64,000 nucleotides of DNA from Microbacterium sp. CFH 31415 (GTDB lineage Bacteria; Actinomycetota; Actinomycetes; Actinomycetales; Microbacteriaceae). The translations under genes and the position numbers were made by a program. The first letter of the stretch is position 1; the number at the start of each line of letters is the position of its first letter. Shown one piece after another: positions 45,796 through 53,979 of the stretch. Location: positions 232,778-296,777 of the forward strand of contig NZ_JAKYXC010000006.1 of assembly GCF_022538185.1 (NCBI RefSeq), read 5' to 3'. A model generated the notes under the pieces. The model had not been told where the DNA came from and searched no databases. It worked only from the letters and a program-made list of their open reading frames with translations.

Positions 45796-46784
45796 TGCGT
45801 TCCATCGGCATCGGCATCCTGGGGGCGGCGGGCATCACCGAGCGCGCGATCGTCGAGCCGGCGCGCGAGCTCGATGGGGTGCGTGTCGTCGCGATCGGCG
45901 CGCGCGACGCCGAGCGCGCCCGGGAGACGGCCGACCGTCTCGGCGTGCCCGACGCGGGAGACTACGCCGCCGTGCTCGCGAACCCGGCCGTGGACCTCGT
46001 CTACATCCCGTTGCCGTCCACTGTGCAGGCGGAGTGGGCGGTGCGCGCGCTGGAGGCGGGCAAGCACGTGCTGTGCGAGAAGCCGTTGACGGCGAATGCG
46101 ACATCGGCGGCCGCCGTCGCCGCGGCTGCCGCGCGGACCGGCCGGCGCGCGTTCGTCGGCTTCCACTACCGCCTGCATGGTTTCACGTGTCGGCTGCTCG
46201 AGGTGCTCCGCTCGGGGACGCTGGGAGACATCCGCCGCGTCGACATCGACTTCAGCATCCCCCACTTCGTCGTGAAGCCCGGCAACATCCGTCTCGACGC
46301 CGACCTCGGCGGCGGCTCGTTCATGGACGTCGGCTGCTACGCGGTCGACCTGGTGCGCGCGGCGTGGGGTGAGCCGACAGTCGTCTCGGCCGAGTCGGTG
46401 CTGTACAAGGCGGATCCGCGCGTCGATCTGCAGACGGATGCCGCGCTCGAACTCCCCGGCGGCATCTCGGTCAGCATCCGCTCGTCGTTCATCGGCGATG
46501 ACCAGGGCAGCATGGCGCTGCGGGTCGAGGGATCGGCCGCTTCCCTCGTAGCGACGAGCGTGATCGTGCCGCAGTGGGGTGCTGTGCTGAGCGTGACGGC
46601 GGGGGAAGACGTGCTGCTTGAGGAGAAGGCCGTCGAGGGCGAGAACAGCTACGCCCGCCAGCTCGAGCAGGTGGTCGCCGCGCTGCGCACGGGTGAGCCG
46701 AGTGAGCTCGACGCCGCGCTCGGCGTCGGCACGATGGCCGTGGTCGATGCGGTCTACCGCGCCGCGGGCCTGCAGCCGCGCTGA
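45795..46784 (+). CDS. Gfo/Idh/MocA-family oxidoreductase 2
   Basis: 329 residues from ATG 45795. Rossmann start GIGILGAAGITERAIVEPA, active-site CEKPLTANA near residue 98, and C-terminal GGGSFMDVGCYAVDLVRAAWG. It is shorter and quite different from Oxidoreductase 1, so probably acts on another substrate or in the reverse direction. The 1-bp overlap with the isomerase gene suggests consecutive steps on the released oxo-sugar. Last gene of the plus-strand sugar operon; the 71-bp gap to the convergent HNH gene shows no obvious hairpin. Confidence 0.88.
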   Translation: MRSIGIGILGAAGITERAIVEPARELDGVRVVAIGARDAERARETADRLGVPDAGDYAAVLANPAVDLVYIPLPSTVQAEWAVRALEAGKHVLCEKPLTANATSAAAVAAAAARTGRRAFVGFHYRLHGFTCRLLEVLRSGTLGDIRRVDIDFSIPHFVVKPGNIRLDADLGGGSFMDVGCYAVDLVRAAWGEPTVVSAESVLYKADPRVDLQTDAALELPGGISVSIRSSFIGDDQGSMALRVEGSAASLVATSVIVPQWGAVLSVTAGEDVLLEEKAVEGENSYARQLEQVVAALRTGEPSELDAALGVGTMAVVDAVYRAAGLQPR

Positions 46785-46855
46785 GAGAGCGGTGTGCGGT
46801 CCAGGCCGTCCGGGAATCCAGCACCTGCCGGGTCATGTCGTCCCGCTGGGCGATC

Positions 46856-48193
46856 TCAGAACGGCGCGAGCTCGTGGTCGCACTCCGGGTCAGGTGCGAA
46901 CGCCACGGTGCTGACCGGCCGGTCGGCATAGGTGGAGCCGGTCGGACTCGTCCATTCGAGCACGCCGCCGGAGCGCTGCACGACCGTCCACGCGGTCTGG
47001 TGTTTCAACGTGTGATGTCTTCGGCACAGGTTCGCCAGGTTCTCGATCGTCGTCTCACCGCCGAGTGCGAAGTCGATCGTATGGTCGGCGTCGCACCGCC
47101 TTGTGGGCATGCGACACCCGGGAAATCGGCAGTGCTGATCGCGCACACGCAGATGTCGGCGCATCTCTTCGCTCGGTCTGTACCGGTCGACGGCCACGAC
47201 CGCTCCGGTGATCGGGTGGGTCAGGATACGGTCCCAACCCGGCGCGTCCGCGGTCAGCATTCGGGCGGTGTCGATGTCGACCGGGGCGTGCCCGTCGAGC
47301 ATGATCGCCTCGAAAGGGTCACGGACGGCGGCGTCGATGAGCGCCAAGACCGGGACGGTGATGCTGACGGAGGCGCGGATCGCGCCGAGCTCCGTGTCGT
47401 GGCCGACCGGATCGGCGGCGAGGAGCAGGTCGAGCAGGATGTCGGCGCGCAGCTGATCGGCGTTACGGGCGTCGACAGGACTCTCCGCATCGTCAGCGGT
47501 GCCGTCCGCGATGTCGCCCGGTGCGGCATCCGCCGCCGGCTGGCCCTTGACGGCGTGTCCGAGTTGAGACAGGCGATCGTGTGCCGCGTGGACGAGGAAC
47601 GCGGGCGCGACGACGTGCAGCTCGCCCATGCCGTCGTCCAGATCCTCCACCCAGACGCGTCGTCCGCTCCGCGCCAGACGGTGGCGCTCGTCGATCGTGA
47701 CGTCGGCGAACCACTCCGCGCGTCGCCTGGCGATGGGCGTGAGCCGCGCCGCGGACTCGGACATCGCGTAGTCCAGCACGGACGCCTCGAACTCGGCCCT
47801 CAGCTCCGAGCGTTGGATGATCTGTCCGGTGGTGACGATGGCGCGTGCGTGAGCCGCCGTGATCGTGCCGGAAGCCAGCGCGGCGTGCGTCTCGGGATAC
47901 TCGTCGACGAGCGTTGCCGCATCATTCATCTGGCGCTGCACGGTGCGGTCGCTGACCCGCCACGCGACCGCGATCTCGGCGGCGACCGATCGGTGCGGAA
48001 ACTCTGCCGTACTCGTCGCGTCGAGGCCGGCATCCGTCGTCCAGTCGTCGGCGATCGAACGTGCCTGTGCGAGGAGTTCTGCTTCTTCGGCCTGCAGCCG
48101 GGACATCTCACGTCGCGTCTCGACGAGCCTCGGCACCAGGTGAGCCATCCGCGCCGCGGCCCGCTCTGCGGCGGCGACGGATGCGATGCTCAT
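46856..48193 (-). CDS. DUF222/HNH endonuclease-domain protein
   Basis: 445 residues. An N-terminal helical DUF222 (13E12-repeat) domain (ASVAAAERAAARMAHLVPRLVETRREMS through EVAWRVSDRTVQRQMNDAATL) is followed by a C-terminal HNH nuclease: RDQHCRFPGCRMPTRRCDADHTIDFALGGETTIENLANLCRRHHTLKHQ. These proteins are numerous in Microbacterium, Mycobacterium and relatives and are often dispersed as repeats; function is unknown, possibly DNA mobility or defence. It splits the two sugar modules and has no metabolic link to them. The start follows MSIASVAAAE; the upstream 115 bp holds nothing recognisable. Confidence 0.9.
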   Translation of the reverse strand: MSIASVAAAERAAARMAHLVPRLVETRREMSRLQAEEAELLAQARSIADDWTTDAGLDATSTAEFPHRSVAAEIAVAWRVSDRTVQRQMNDAATLVDEYPETHAALASGTITAAHARAIVTTGQIIQRSELRAEFEASVLDYAMSESAARLTPIARRRAEWFADVTIDERHRLARSGRRVWVEDLDDGMGELHVVAPAFLVHAAHDRLSQLGHAVKGQPAADAAPGDIADGTADDAESPVDARNADQLRADILLDLLLAADPVGHDTELGAIRASVSITVPVLALIDAAVRDPFEAIMLDGHAPVDIDTARMLTADAPGWDRILTHPITGAVVAVDRYRPSEEMRRHLRVRDQHCRFPGCRMPTRRCDADHTIDFALGGETTIENLANLCRRHHTLKHQTAWTVVQRSGGVLEWTSPTGSTYADRPVSTVAFAPDPECDHELAPF

Positions 48194-48308
48194 GCTTCGA
48201 TTCTGCCGAGGGCCTCCGACATCGACGCAGGGACTTCGGCCCGGTCAGGAGGTGAATAAGCCCGTCGTGCAGGGTATCGGGGACCGACGCGCGGCGGCTC
48301 GCAGCAGC

Positions 48309-49181
48309 TCAGCCCTCGTGGTCGTAGTACGGCCAGGGGAGGAAGCGGCGATCCCCGCGCCGGTCCGGCCCAGTCAGCGTGACGGAGCCGGTCGCGGCCC
48401 ACTCGACGCCGCGCGGGAACATGCGGATGAACTCGATGCGCCGGAACGTGTCGATGTCGTGCCCGATCGTGATCGTGAACGAGCGGCCGGCGCCGTACTC
48501 GTTGATCCACGCGATCGGCTGATCGGTGTTCATGCCGTTGAGTTCGGAGATGCCCGCCTCGGGGATCACGACCGGATAGTGCGACATGGGCCACACGGGG
48601 GCGTTCTCGTACGCGTCGAGGTCGTCGAAGGTCGTCAGGAGCACCTGAGCGCCCTCGTAGAGGTCGACGCCCGTGAGGATGTCGTCGCCCGTGACGGTCC
48701 AGGTCGGGCTGATGCCCTCGGTGATCGGGTGCCGCGGGTCCGCCGTCCGGAGGAGCGCCTCGCCCCACGGGCGGGGGCGCAGGCCGGTCTCGTAGGCGCT
48801 CAGCTTGGCGCCGCGCATGACGTTGTACTCCTCGGGGTAGCCCCACGAATCCTCCTGCGCGGCCGACCCATGGAACCACACGATGCCCTTGCCGTCGTCG
48901 TGGACGAAGCGCAGGATGACGGCATCCGTCTCGGCGCCGAAGCCGACGGCCCTGTCGAAGTAGCCGTCGCGCCCCTCGAAGACGACGATCAGCACGTCGT
49001 ACTTGTCGATGATCTCGGTCCCCAGCCCTCGGGGATCCTCGACGACCCGAACACGGAAGCGCGCCGTATCCTCGAGCAGCGTGGTGATCCAGTGGTTGTG
49101 CTGGCGGAAGCTGCGGTGCTCGTTGTCGTGCTCGCGGGTCATGTGACCCGAGAGGATCAGCACATTCAGGACGTCGGTCAT
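48309..49181 (-). CDS. ThuA-domain protein
   Basis: 290 residues from ATG 49181, overlapping the preceding fusion gene's stop by 4 bp. It has the class I glutamine amidotransferase-like ThuA fold: LNVLILSGHMTREHDNEHRSFRQHNHWITTLLED, YDVLIVVFEGRDGYFD, GIVWFHGSAAQEDS and WINEYGAGRSFTITIGHDIDTF. ThuA-type proteins occur in trehalose and 3-keto-sugar utilisation loci and are proposed sugar-modifying enzymes. Linked to the third fusion and the ROK regulator, it probably handles the released oxo-sugar. No signal peptide. Confidence 0.83.
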   Translation of the reverse strand: MTDVLNVLILSGHMTREHDNEHRSFRQHNHWITTLLEDTARFRVRVVEDPRGLGTEIIDKYDVLIVVFEGRDGYFDRAVGFGAETDAVILRFVHDDGKGIVWFHGSAAQEDSWGYPEEYNVMRGAKLSAYETGLRPRPWGEALLRTADPRHPITEGISPTWTVTGDDILTGVDLYEGAQVLLTTFDDLDAYENAPVWPMSHYPVVIPEAGISELNGMNTDQPIAWINEYGAGRSFTITIGHDIDTFRRIEFIRMFPRGVEWAATGSVTLTGPDRRGDRRFLPWPYYDHEG

Positions 49182-50638
49182 CGGTGATCCGTTCGGTGGG
49201 CGGTCGTCATCGGTGCGCGGTCGCCGAGTGCCGCGCGGGCGAGCGCGAGATGCGCGCGGGTCATCGCGACCGGGTCGTCGTCGAGCCACTCGTGCCCGCC
49301 CCACTCGCTGGTGAGGGTGCCGGTGAATCCGGCGCTGCGGAGCGCGCCGCCGATGTCGGCGATCGGACCCGACACCCGGGCGTCGGTGTCGTCCAGATCC
49401 CAGAACTTCAGGTGGACGCCCTCGGTCAGCGGCAGGAGGGGGGCGACGTCGTCGATCGTGGACCGTCCGAAGCGCACGAGGAGGTTCATGAAGAGCGTGT
49501 GCGCCACGCCCGGGACCTCGCCGCCCCGGAGGGCGCCGAGCACGGCGGCGTGGGTGTCAGGTGCGCGCCAGTCGCTCGCCAGGCGGTCGACGAGAGCACC
49601 GCACACTCCTGCGTCGCGAAGAGCGGCGAGGTAGCTCGTCGGCAGTGAGGGCATCAGCATGCTGATGTCGATCAGCACTCGGATGCGCGGGTCGTCGAGC
49701 TCCTCGAGCAGTTCGAGGTTGGCGGCGTTCGCTGCCACGTCGAGCGTCTGCTGACCCTGGATCTCTTCGTAGAGCACGATGTCCAGTTCCGCGAGGACCG
49801 GCTGGAGCAGACGCAGCAGCTCGGGGCCCGCCTGTCCGAACGGCACGCGCACGCCCCGAGCCCCGAGCTGTGCAGCCGCGCGCAGCTGGGGTGTGAGGAA
49901 GGCCAGCCGCTCCGCTTCGGTGCGGCGTCGGCCCGAGGACCCCCAATCGTCGATGCTCCCACCGAGGATCGTCACCGCTCCGCCGGCAAGCTCCAGTCGT
50001 TCGCGGAAGGCGAGCACGTCGAGCGAGGTCGGTTCCGGAAACGACCGCCACAGCTGACCGGGCTCGACTTCGATCGTCGGGGCGATCCCCGCTTCGACGA
50101 TTCCCGCGACGATATCGAGGGCGTCGCGCTCGGCACGGATGATCTCGGGCGTCCAGTTGAACGCGCTCGCCGACAGCGCCCAGCTCCCGTCCGGCGCGGG
50201 CGCAGCCTCCGCCGGACGCGGATCGGGCGTCGTGCTCGCGGCGCCCGGCGACGCGGGCCGGGTACCGGGTGCAGGGTTCTCGAGCGCAGCGTCGGCACGG
50301 AAGGACAGCGTCAGCGGGCCCTCGGAACCCGCCTGGAGGTAGGGAACCACGAGCGCGAACGACACTGCGACGTCGTGGGCGCCCGGGCGCAGCATCCGTC
50401 GCCCCTCGAGCATGAGCCGGTCCTGGACGAACCACCATCCCGGTTCAGTCGAGAGGGCGCCGGGGGAGACGCGGCGCCGTCCGAGCCGTACCTCCACCTC
50501 GACGGGTTCGCCGTCGATCGTAACGGTGAGGTCGATGACGCCCGCGAGCGGGAGCGAGCGGATCCACGGGAGGCTCACCGCGAGGGTGAACCCTCCATCC
50601 GTCGCGTCGAGCGCATCGTCGAGCAGGACTGGGAGCAT
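49178..50638 (-). CDS. fused C-deglycosidase-like protein 3 (DUF6379-like domain + TIM barrel)
   Basis: 486 residues. Residues 15-118 resemble the small CarC-like subunit (VSLPWIRSLPLAG, WWFVQDRLMLEGRRMLRPGAHDVAVSFALVVPYLQ). A Pro/Ala-rich linker of roughly 30 residues (119-152) connects to a diverged xylose-isomerase-like barrel that begins SASAFNWTPEI rather than LTLYS. Likely ligands are E292 (YEEIQG), D324 (LIDISM), H409 (VHLKFWDLD) and E445 (SEWGGHE), so the metal site is intact. It is the most divergent of the three fusions. It belongs to a minus-strand group with ROK and ThuA. Deglycosidase activity is inferred. Confidence 0.72.
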   Translation of the reverse strand: MLPVLLDDALDATDGGFTLAVSLPWIRSLPLAGVIDLTVTIDGEPVEVEVRLGRRRVSPGALSTEPGWWFVQDRLMLEGRRMLRPGAHDVAVSFALVVPYLQAGSEGPLTLSFRADAALENPAPGTRPASPGAASTTPDPRPAEAAPAPDGSWALSASAFNWTPEIIRAERDALDIVAGIVEAGIAPTIEVEPGQLWRSFPEPTSLDVLAFRERLELAGGAVTILGGSIDDWGSSGRRRTEAERLAFLTPQLRAAAQLGARGVRVPFGQAGPELLRLLQPVLAELDIVLYEEIQGQQTLDVAANAANLELLEELDDPRIRVLIDISMLMPSLPTSYLAALRDAGVCGALVDRLASDWRAPDTHAAVLGALRGGEVPGVAHTLFMNLLVRFGRSTIDDVAPLLPLTEGVHLKFWDLDDTDARVSGPIADIGGALRSAGFTGTLTSEWGGHEWLDDDPVAMTRAHLALARAALGDRAPMTTAHRTDHR

Positions 50639-50670
50639 CGTCGCGCCTCACTTCGGTCGGGTTCAGACAG

Positions 50671-50685
50671 AAAGCTACACGCTTT
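50671..50685. promoter_or_regulatory. inverted repeat upstream of fusion gene 3
   Basis: AAAGC-TACAC-GCTTT is a perfect 5-5-5 inverted repeat 33 bp upstream of the fusion start. On the minus strand TTCGGG and TAGCTT are 17 bp apart and could be -35 and -10, with the repeat over the spacer/-10. It shares the half-sequences CTAAAGC and GTAGCTTT with the repeat at 60228-60245. The ROK regulator gene directly upstream is the likeliest partner. Confidence 0.45.
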
Positions 50686-50708
50686 AGTCGAAATCCCGAA
50701 GAAGTTCT

Positions 50709-51977
50709 TCAGGCGGCGTCGGTGAAGATGCCCTCGATCGTCGGTCGGCCCGCGGCGAACCACCGGGGGAACGTCACGTCGAAGAGCTGCTCGCGCACCA
50801 TCTCCGCGCCACCTCGCAGCGGCTCCCGTGCGTCGTTGACGGACTGGGCGATCGTGAGGTCTCGCGTGGCGAGCGGCAGCGAGAGTTCGTACACCCGCTG
50901 GCGCACTTCGGCGAGGAAGATCTCGCCCGCAGACGGCACAGCGCCTCCGACGACGATCGTTGCCGGGTTGAACATGTTGACGAGCGCGGCGATCGACTCC
51001 CCGACCACGCGCGCCGACCGCTGCACCAGCGCGATGGCCACCGCGTCTCCGTCCTCGGCGGCGAGTGAGATCGCCTCGGGGCGCAGCGGCTCGCCGTCGT
51101 CGGACCACCGCGCGAGGTACCCCGTCGCGCCGTCGGCGATCGCCTTCTCGGCATCGCGGACGAGGGCCCAGCCCCCCGCGACGGCCTCCAGGCATCCGGT
51201 CTTCCCGCACCGGCAGGGCACATCGGCGTCCCGCACGCGCACGTGCCCGATGTCGCCCGCCGCGCCGTTCGCGCCGCGGTGGAGCCGGCCCTGCGAGAGC
51301 AGCCCGGCGCCGATGCCGGTGCCGACCTTGCAGTAGATCAGGTCGGCGTGCTCGTCCCGGCGCCGCGCCCGCTCGTTGAGGGCGAGCAGGTTGACGTCGT
51401 TGTCGACCCACACCGGCGCACCGTAGCGCTGCTCGAACTTCCGGCGCACGTCGAACCCGTTCCATCCCGGCATGATCGGTGGGGCCACAGGTCGGCCGGA
51501 GCCGAAGTCGACGGGGCCGGGAACTCCGACAGCCACTCCCCAGACCGGGACGTCCGGTGTGCGGGCGAGCAGCTGGTCGATCATCTCCATTGCGGTGTCG
51601 AGCGTCTCGGCGGGTCCTCGCGAGATGTCCCAGGGGCGGTGCTCGGCGTCGAGCACGTCACCGTCGAGCAGGGTGACGCCGACGTGGATGTGCAGAGCGC
51701 CGAGCGCGCAGATGACGATGCGGCCGCGATCACTGCGGAAGCGCAGCGTGCGCGGGGCTCTGCCGCCGGACGACGGACCGAACTCCCCGTCTGCGAGGAA
51801 GCCCATCTCGATCGCCTGGTCGACGCGCTGCGTGACGACTCCGCGGCCGAGCCCCGTGACGCGCCCGATCTCGGGCCGCGTGGTCGCCTCATGTGTGCGA
51901 ACGAGGTTGACGACGCGGAGAAGGCTCGTGACCTCGTCTGTCTGGGCGCCGAAGCGCAGCGTGGACTGTTTGGCCAT
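50709..51977 (-). CDS. ROK-family transcriptional regulator
   Basis: 422 residues from ATG 51977. The N-terminal winged helix (VVNLVRTHEATTRPEIGRVTGLGRGVVTQRVDQAIEMGFL) precedes a ROK sugar-kinase-like domain with GVAVGVPGPVD, VDNDVNLLALNE and GAAGDIGHV. The zinc motif CRCGKTGCLEA is intact. ROK repressors such as NagC and XylR bind sugars or sugar phosphates. Upstream of the fusion and ThuA genes and divergent from a Gfo/Idh gene, it probably senses a sugar product of the pathway. Its promoter region contains a 17-bp inverted repeat. Confidence 0.9.
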   Translation of the reverse strand: MAKQSTLRFGAQTDEVTSLLRVVNLVRTHEATTRPEIGRVTGLGRGVVTQRVDQAIEMGFLADGEFGPSSGGRAPRTLRFRSDRGRIVICALGALHIHVGVTLLDGDVLDAEHRPWDISRGPAETLDTAMEMIDQLLARTPDVPVWGVAVGVPGPVDFGSGRPVAPPIMPGWNGFDVRRKFEQRYGAPVWVDNDVNLLALNERARRRDEHADLIYCKVGTGIGAGLLSQGRLHRGANGAAGDIGHVRVRDADVPCRCGKTGCLEAVAGGWALVRDAEKAIADGATGYLARWSDDGEPLRPEAISLAAEDGDAVAIALVQRSARVVGESIAALVNMFNPATIVVGGAVPSAGEIFLAEVRQRVYELSLPLATRDLTIAQSVNDAREPLRGGAEMVREQLFDVTFPRWFAAGRPTIEGIFTDAA

Positions 51978-52042
51978 AGCTGATCTTGACACAACTTCTG
52001 TCGATCAGGGACTCTTTCCAGCGTCCTATAGTCACTTCGAAG

Positions 52043-52059
52043 AAGACTTATGTAGTCTT
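52043..52059. promoter_or_regulatory. 17-bp inverted repeat between rok and the Gfo/Idh gene
   Basis: AAGACT-TATGT-AGTCTT is a perfect 6-5-6 inverted repeat in the 103-bp divergent region, 22 bp upstream of the Gfo/Idh start and just before its ribosome binding site (AGGAGGTGA). A bound protein would block both promoter use and translation initiation. Most likely partner: the adjacent ROK regulator. Confidence 0.55.
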
Positions 52060-52080
52060 TATGCGAAAGAGGAGGTGAGG

Positions 52081-53112
52081 ATGCCTCACGGAGTCGGCAT
52101 CGTCGGCGCGGGCCCCGGGGTCTCGGCGCTCCATCTGCCCACCCTCGCGCGGATGCCCGAGCACTTCGCCGTCGTCCACGTCGCAGACGCGGGCAGTGGG
52201 CGTGCCGCCGACCTCGCGGCGCGCGTAGGCGCGCGATCCTCCCGCGGGACCGACGAGATCCTGGCCGATCCGCGGGTGGAGGTCCTCGCGATCTGCAGCC
52301 CGCCCGCCGAGCACGCCGCGCAGATCCTCGCCGCGGTATCCGCCGGGAAGCGCGCGATCTTCTGCGAGAAGCCGATCGGCACGACCGTCGCAGCGGCTGA
52401 GGCCGCCGTCGAGGCGTGCCGCGCGGCCGGCGTTGCGCTGATCGTCGGCACGAACCACTACTACGACCCCGCCTGGGGGAGGGCCAGGCACCATCTCCAG
52501 ACATCAGGCGGACCCGTGGTCTCCATCTCGGTCACGCTCGCCCTGCCGCCGAACGGGCGCTATCACGACGTCGTGACCGAGTTGCCGCAGCCCCTCGCGG
52601 GCCGGCCTGCTCCCGACCTCTCCCGTGGCGACGTGGCGGCGGCTGTCGTGCGTCAGCTTCTCACCGGCCTCGCCATCCACGACCTTCCACTCGTCCGCGA
52701 CCTCGCGCCGGTATTCGAGCGTGTGGTCTTCGCGCGGCCCGTCGCGCCGCTCGGCTACGCCGTCGGCTTCGTCGCGAGTGGCATCCCGGTGCAGCTCACC
52801 ACCGTCATGCTTCCCGCGGGAGGCGACGCGCTCTGGCGCCTGACGGTGACGACGACGTCCGATCGGCTGGACGTCACCTTTCCGCCGGCGTTCGTGCACG
52901 TCGGGAGCGCGAGCGTGCGCGTCGTGAGTGCCGATGGACGCGACACGGCGTATGCGGGGCAGGCGGAGGACGGCTACCTCGCCGAGTGGCGCGCGCTCGC
53001 GCAGGTGATCGAGGACGGCGTGCCGGTCGAGTACGACGAACTCCTCGACGACGTGCGCTACAGCCTTCGGCTGGCAGAGGATGCCGCAGCACTCGTGGAG
53101 GCGACGGGATGA
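52081..53112 (+). CDS. Gfo/Idh/MocA-family oxidoreductase 3
   Basis: 343 residues from ATG 52081, which has a consensus AGGAGGTGA ribosome binding site; longer frames run into the ROK gene. VGIVGAGPGVSALHLPTLARMP is the Rossmann start and FCEKPIGTT carries the active-site lysine near residue 100. The C-terminal domain ends with a long helix (YDELLDDVRYSLRLAEDAAAL). It is an NAD(P)-dependent sugar oxidoreductase of unknown specificity. The stop overlaps the start of the companion gene (ATGA). Divergent from ROK. Confidence 0.87.
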   Translation: MPHGVGIVGAGPGVSALHLPTLARMPEHFAVVHVADAGSGRAADLAARVGARSSRGTDEILADPRVEVLAICSPPAEHAAQILAAVSAGKRAIFCEKPIGTTVAAAEAAVEACRAAGVALIVGTNHYYDPAWGRARHHLQTSGGPVVSISVTLALPPNGRYHDVVTELPQPLAGRPAPDLSRGDVAAAVVRQLLTGLAIHDLPLVRDLAPVFERVVFARPVAPLGYAVGFVASGIPVQLTTVMLPAGGDALWRLTVTTTSDRLDVTFPPAFVHVGSASVRVVSADGRDTAYAGQAEDGYLAEWRALAQVIEDGVPVEYDELLDDVRYSLRLAEDAAALVEATG

Positions 53113-53873
53113 GCGCCGTCGGCGTGTGGGCCGAACTTCCCGCGTATCGTGCGGCGACCGCGGAGCTGCCGGTCAGCGCACGCGCCGTCGCGCACGCTGA
53201 GGGTGCTCTCGCCGTCGTCGACGGCTCGGGCCGGTGGTGGTCCGCGGCGCTCTCCGCGATCGCGGCCGGCGCTGTTGGCGTGGTGGTCGCTCGTCCCGAG
53301 CGCATGCCGGAACCGGGACTGGACGAGCTCGCCGCGTCGGGCGCGCCGATCGTCGTCGAGCGCCCGCTCGTGCGGGCGGACATGGCCGCCCGGGGGGCCC
53401 TCGAGGGCGTCCGGCCGGCGTTCGTGACCGTCGAGTGCCATGCTCCGGCGCTGACGACGGTGCTTCGCGATGCCCTCGGGTGGGGCCGGGCCATCGCAGA
53501 CGCTCCGCTTGTGCTGCGACAGGCGGAGTCGTCCGCGCACGGGCGGAGTCTCGCACTTCTGGAGAGTCCGGCGGGGGTCGCGGTGTCGGTGGTCGCGACC
53601 GTCCAGGCGGGCGCGCCGGGTGGGGGGCGGATCCGCGTGACCGCCGTGGGAGATCGGCTGATCGAGGTCGACGGCGGCGTCGGCACGCTGCGCGTCACGA
53701 CATCCGATGCCGACGGTCGCCGCGTCGCCCCGAGGCGCTGGGAGAGTTCCGAGCGACTCGCCCTCCGCCGCGCGATCGAGGCGGTGGCGACCGGATCCGC
53801 GCCGGAAGACCTCGAGGAGCTGCAGCACGACGAGCGCCTCGCCGGCGCCATCGCGGACCGCTCCCGTCCATAA
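53109..53873 (+). CDS. hypothetical companion of the Gfo/Idh protein
   Basis: 254 residues, overlapping the preceding gene by 4 bp. I do not recognise a family. The central IVVERPLVRADMAARGALEGVRPAF echoes the EKP loop of Gfo/Idh proteins, and the end (SERLALRRAIEAVATGSAPEDLEELQHDERLAGAI) resembles their terminal helices. There is no glycine-rich nucleotide-binding start, and the EKP lysine is replaced (ERP). It could be a degenerate, non-catalytic relative that associates with the upstream enzyme. Ala-rich and of normal GC. No signal peptide or membrane helix. Confidence 0.6.
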   Translation: MSAVGVWAELPAYRAATAELPVSARAVAHAEGALAVVDGSGRWWSAALSAIAAGAVGVVVARPERMPEPGLDELAASGAPIVVERPLVRADMAARGALEGVRPAFVTVECHAPALTTVLRDALGWGRAIADAPLVLRQAESSAHGRSLALLESPAGVAVSVVATVQAGAPGGGRIRVTAVGDRLIEVDGGVGTLRVTTSDADGRRVAPRRWESSERLALRRAIEAVATGSAPEDLEELQHDERLAGAIADRSRP

Positions 53874-53921
53874 ACGCCGTCGATCCCTCAGATAGGCGAT
53901 CGCTCGTTCCCTGATAAGCCG

Positions 53922-53960
53922 GTCTTCGACAAAAGTAGGTGACGGGATCACCCCGAAGAC
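53922..53960. promoter_or_regulatory. bipartite inverted repeat upstream of the ring-cleavage operon
   Basis: Outer arms GTCTTCG (53922-53928) and CGAAGAC (53954-53960) enclose inner arms GGTGA (53938-53942) and TCACC (53948-53952). The structure lies 20-58 bp before the dioxygenase ATG. It may be an operator with two half-sites or a leader hairpin upstream of the ribosome binding site. No adjacent regulator gene exists for this operon. Confidence 0.5.
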
Positions 53961-53979
53961 TCACCGAAAGGGATCGAAG

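Noticed and set aside
50698..50710. GAAGAA-G-TTCTTC palindrome
   Set aside because: It overlaps the end of the ROK coding sequence and has low complexity; no support for a function.
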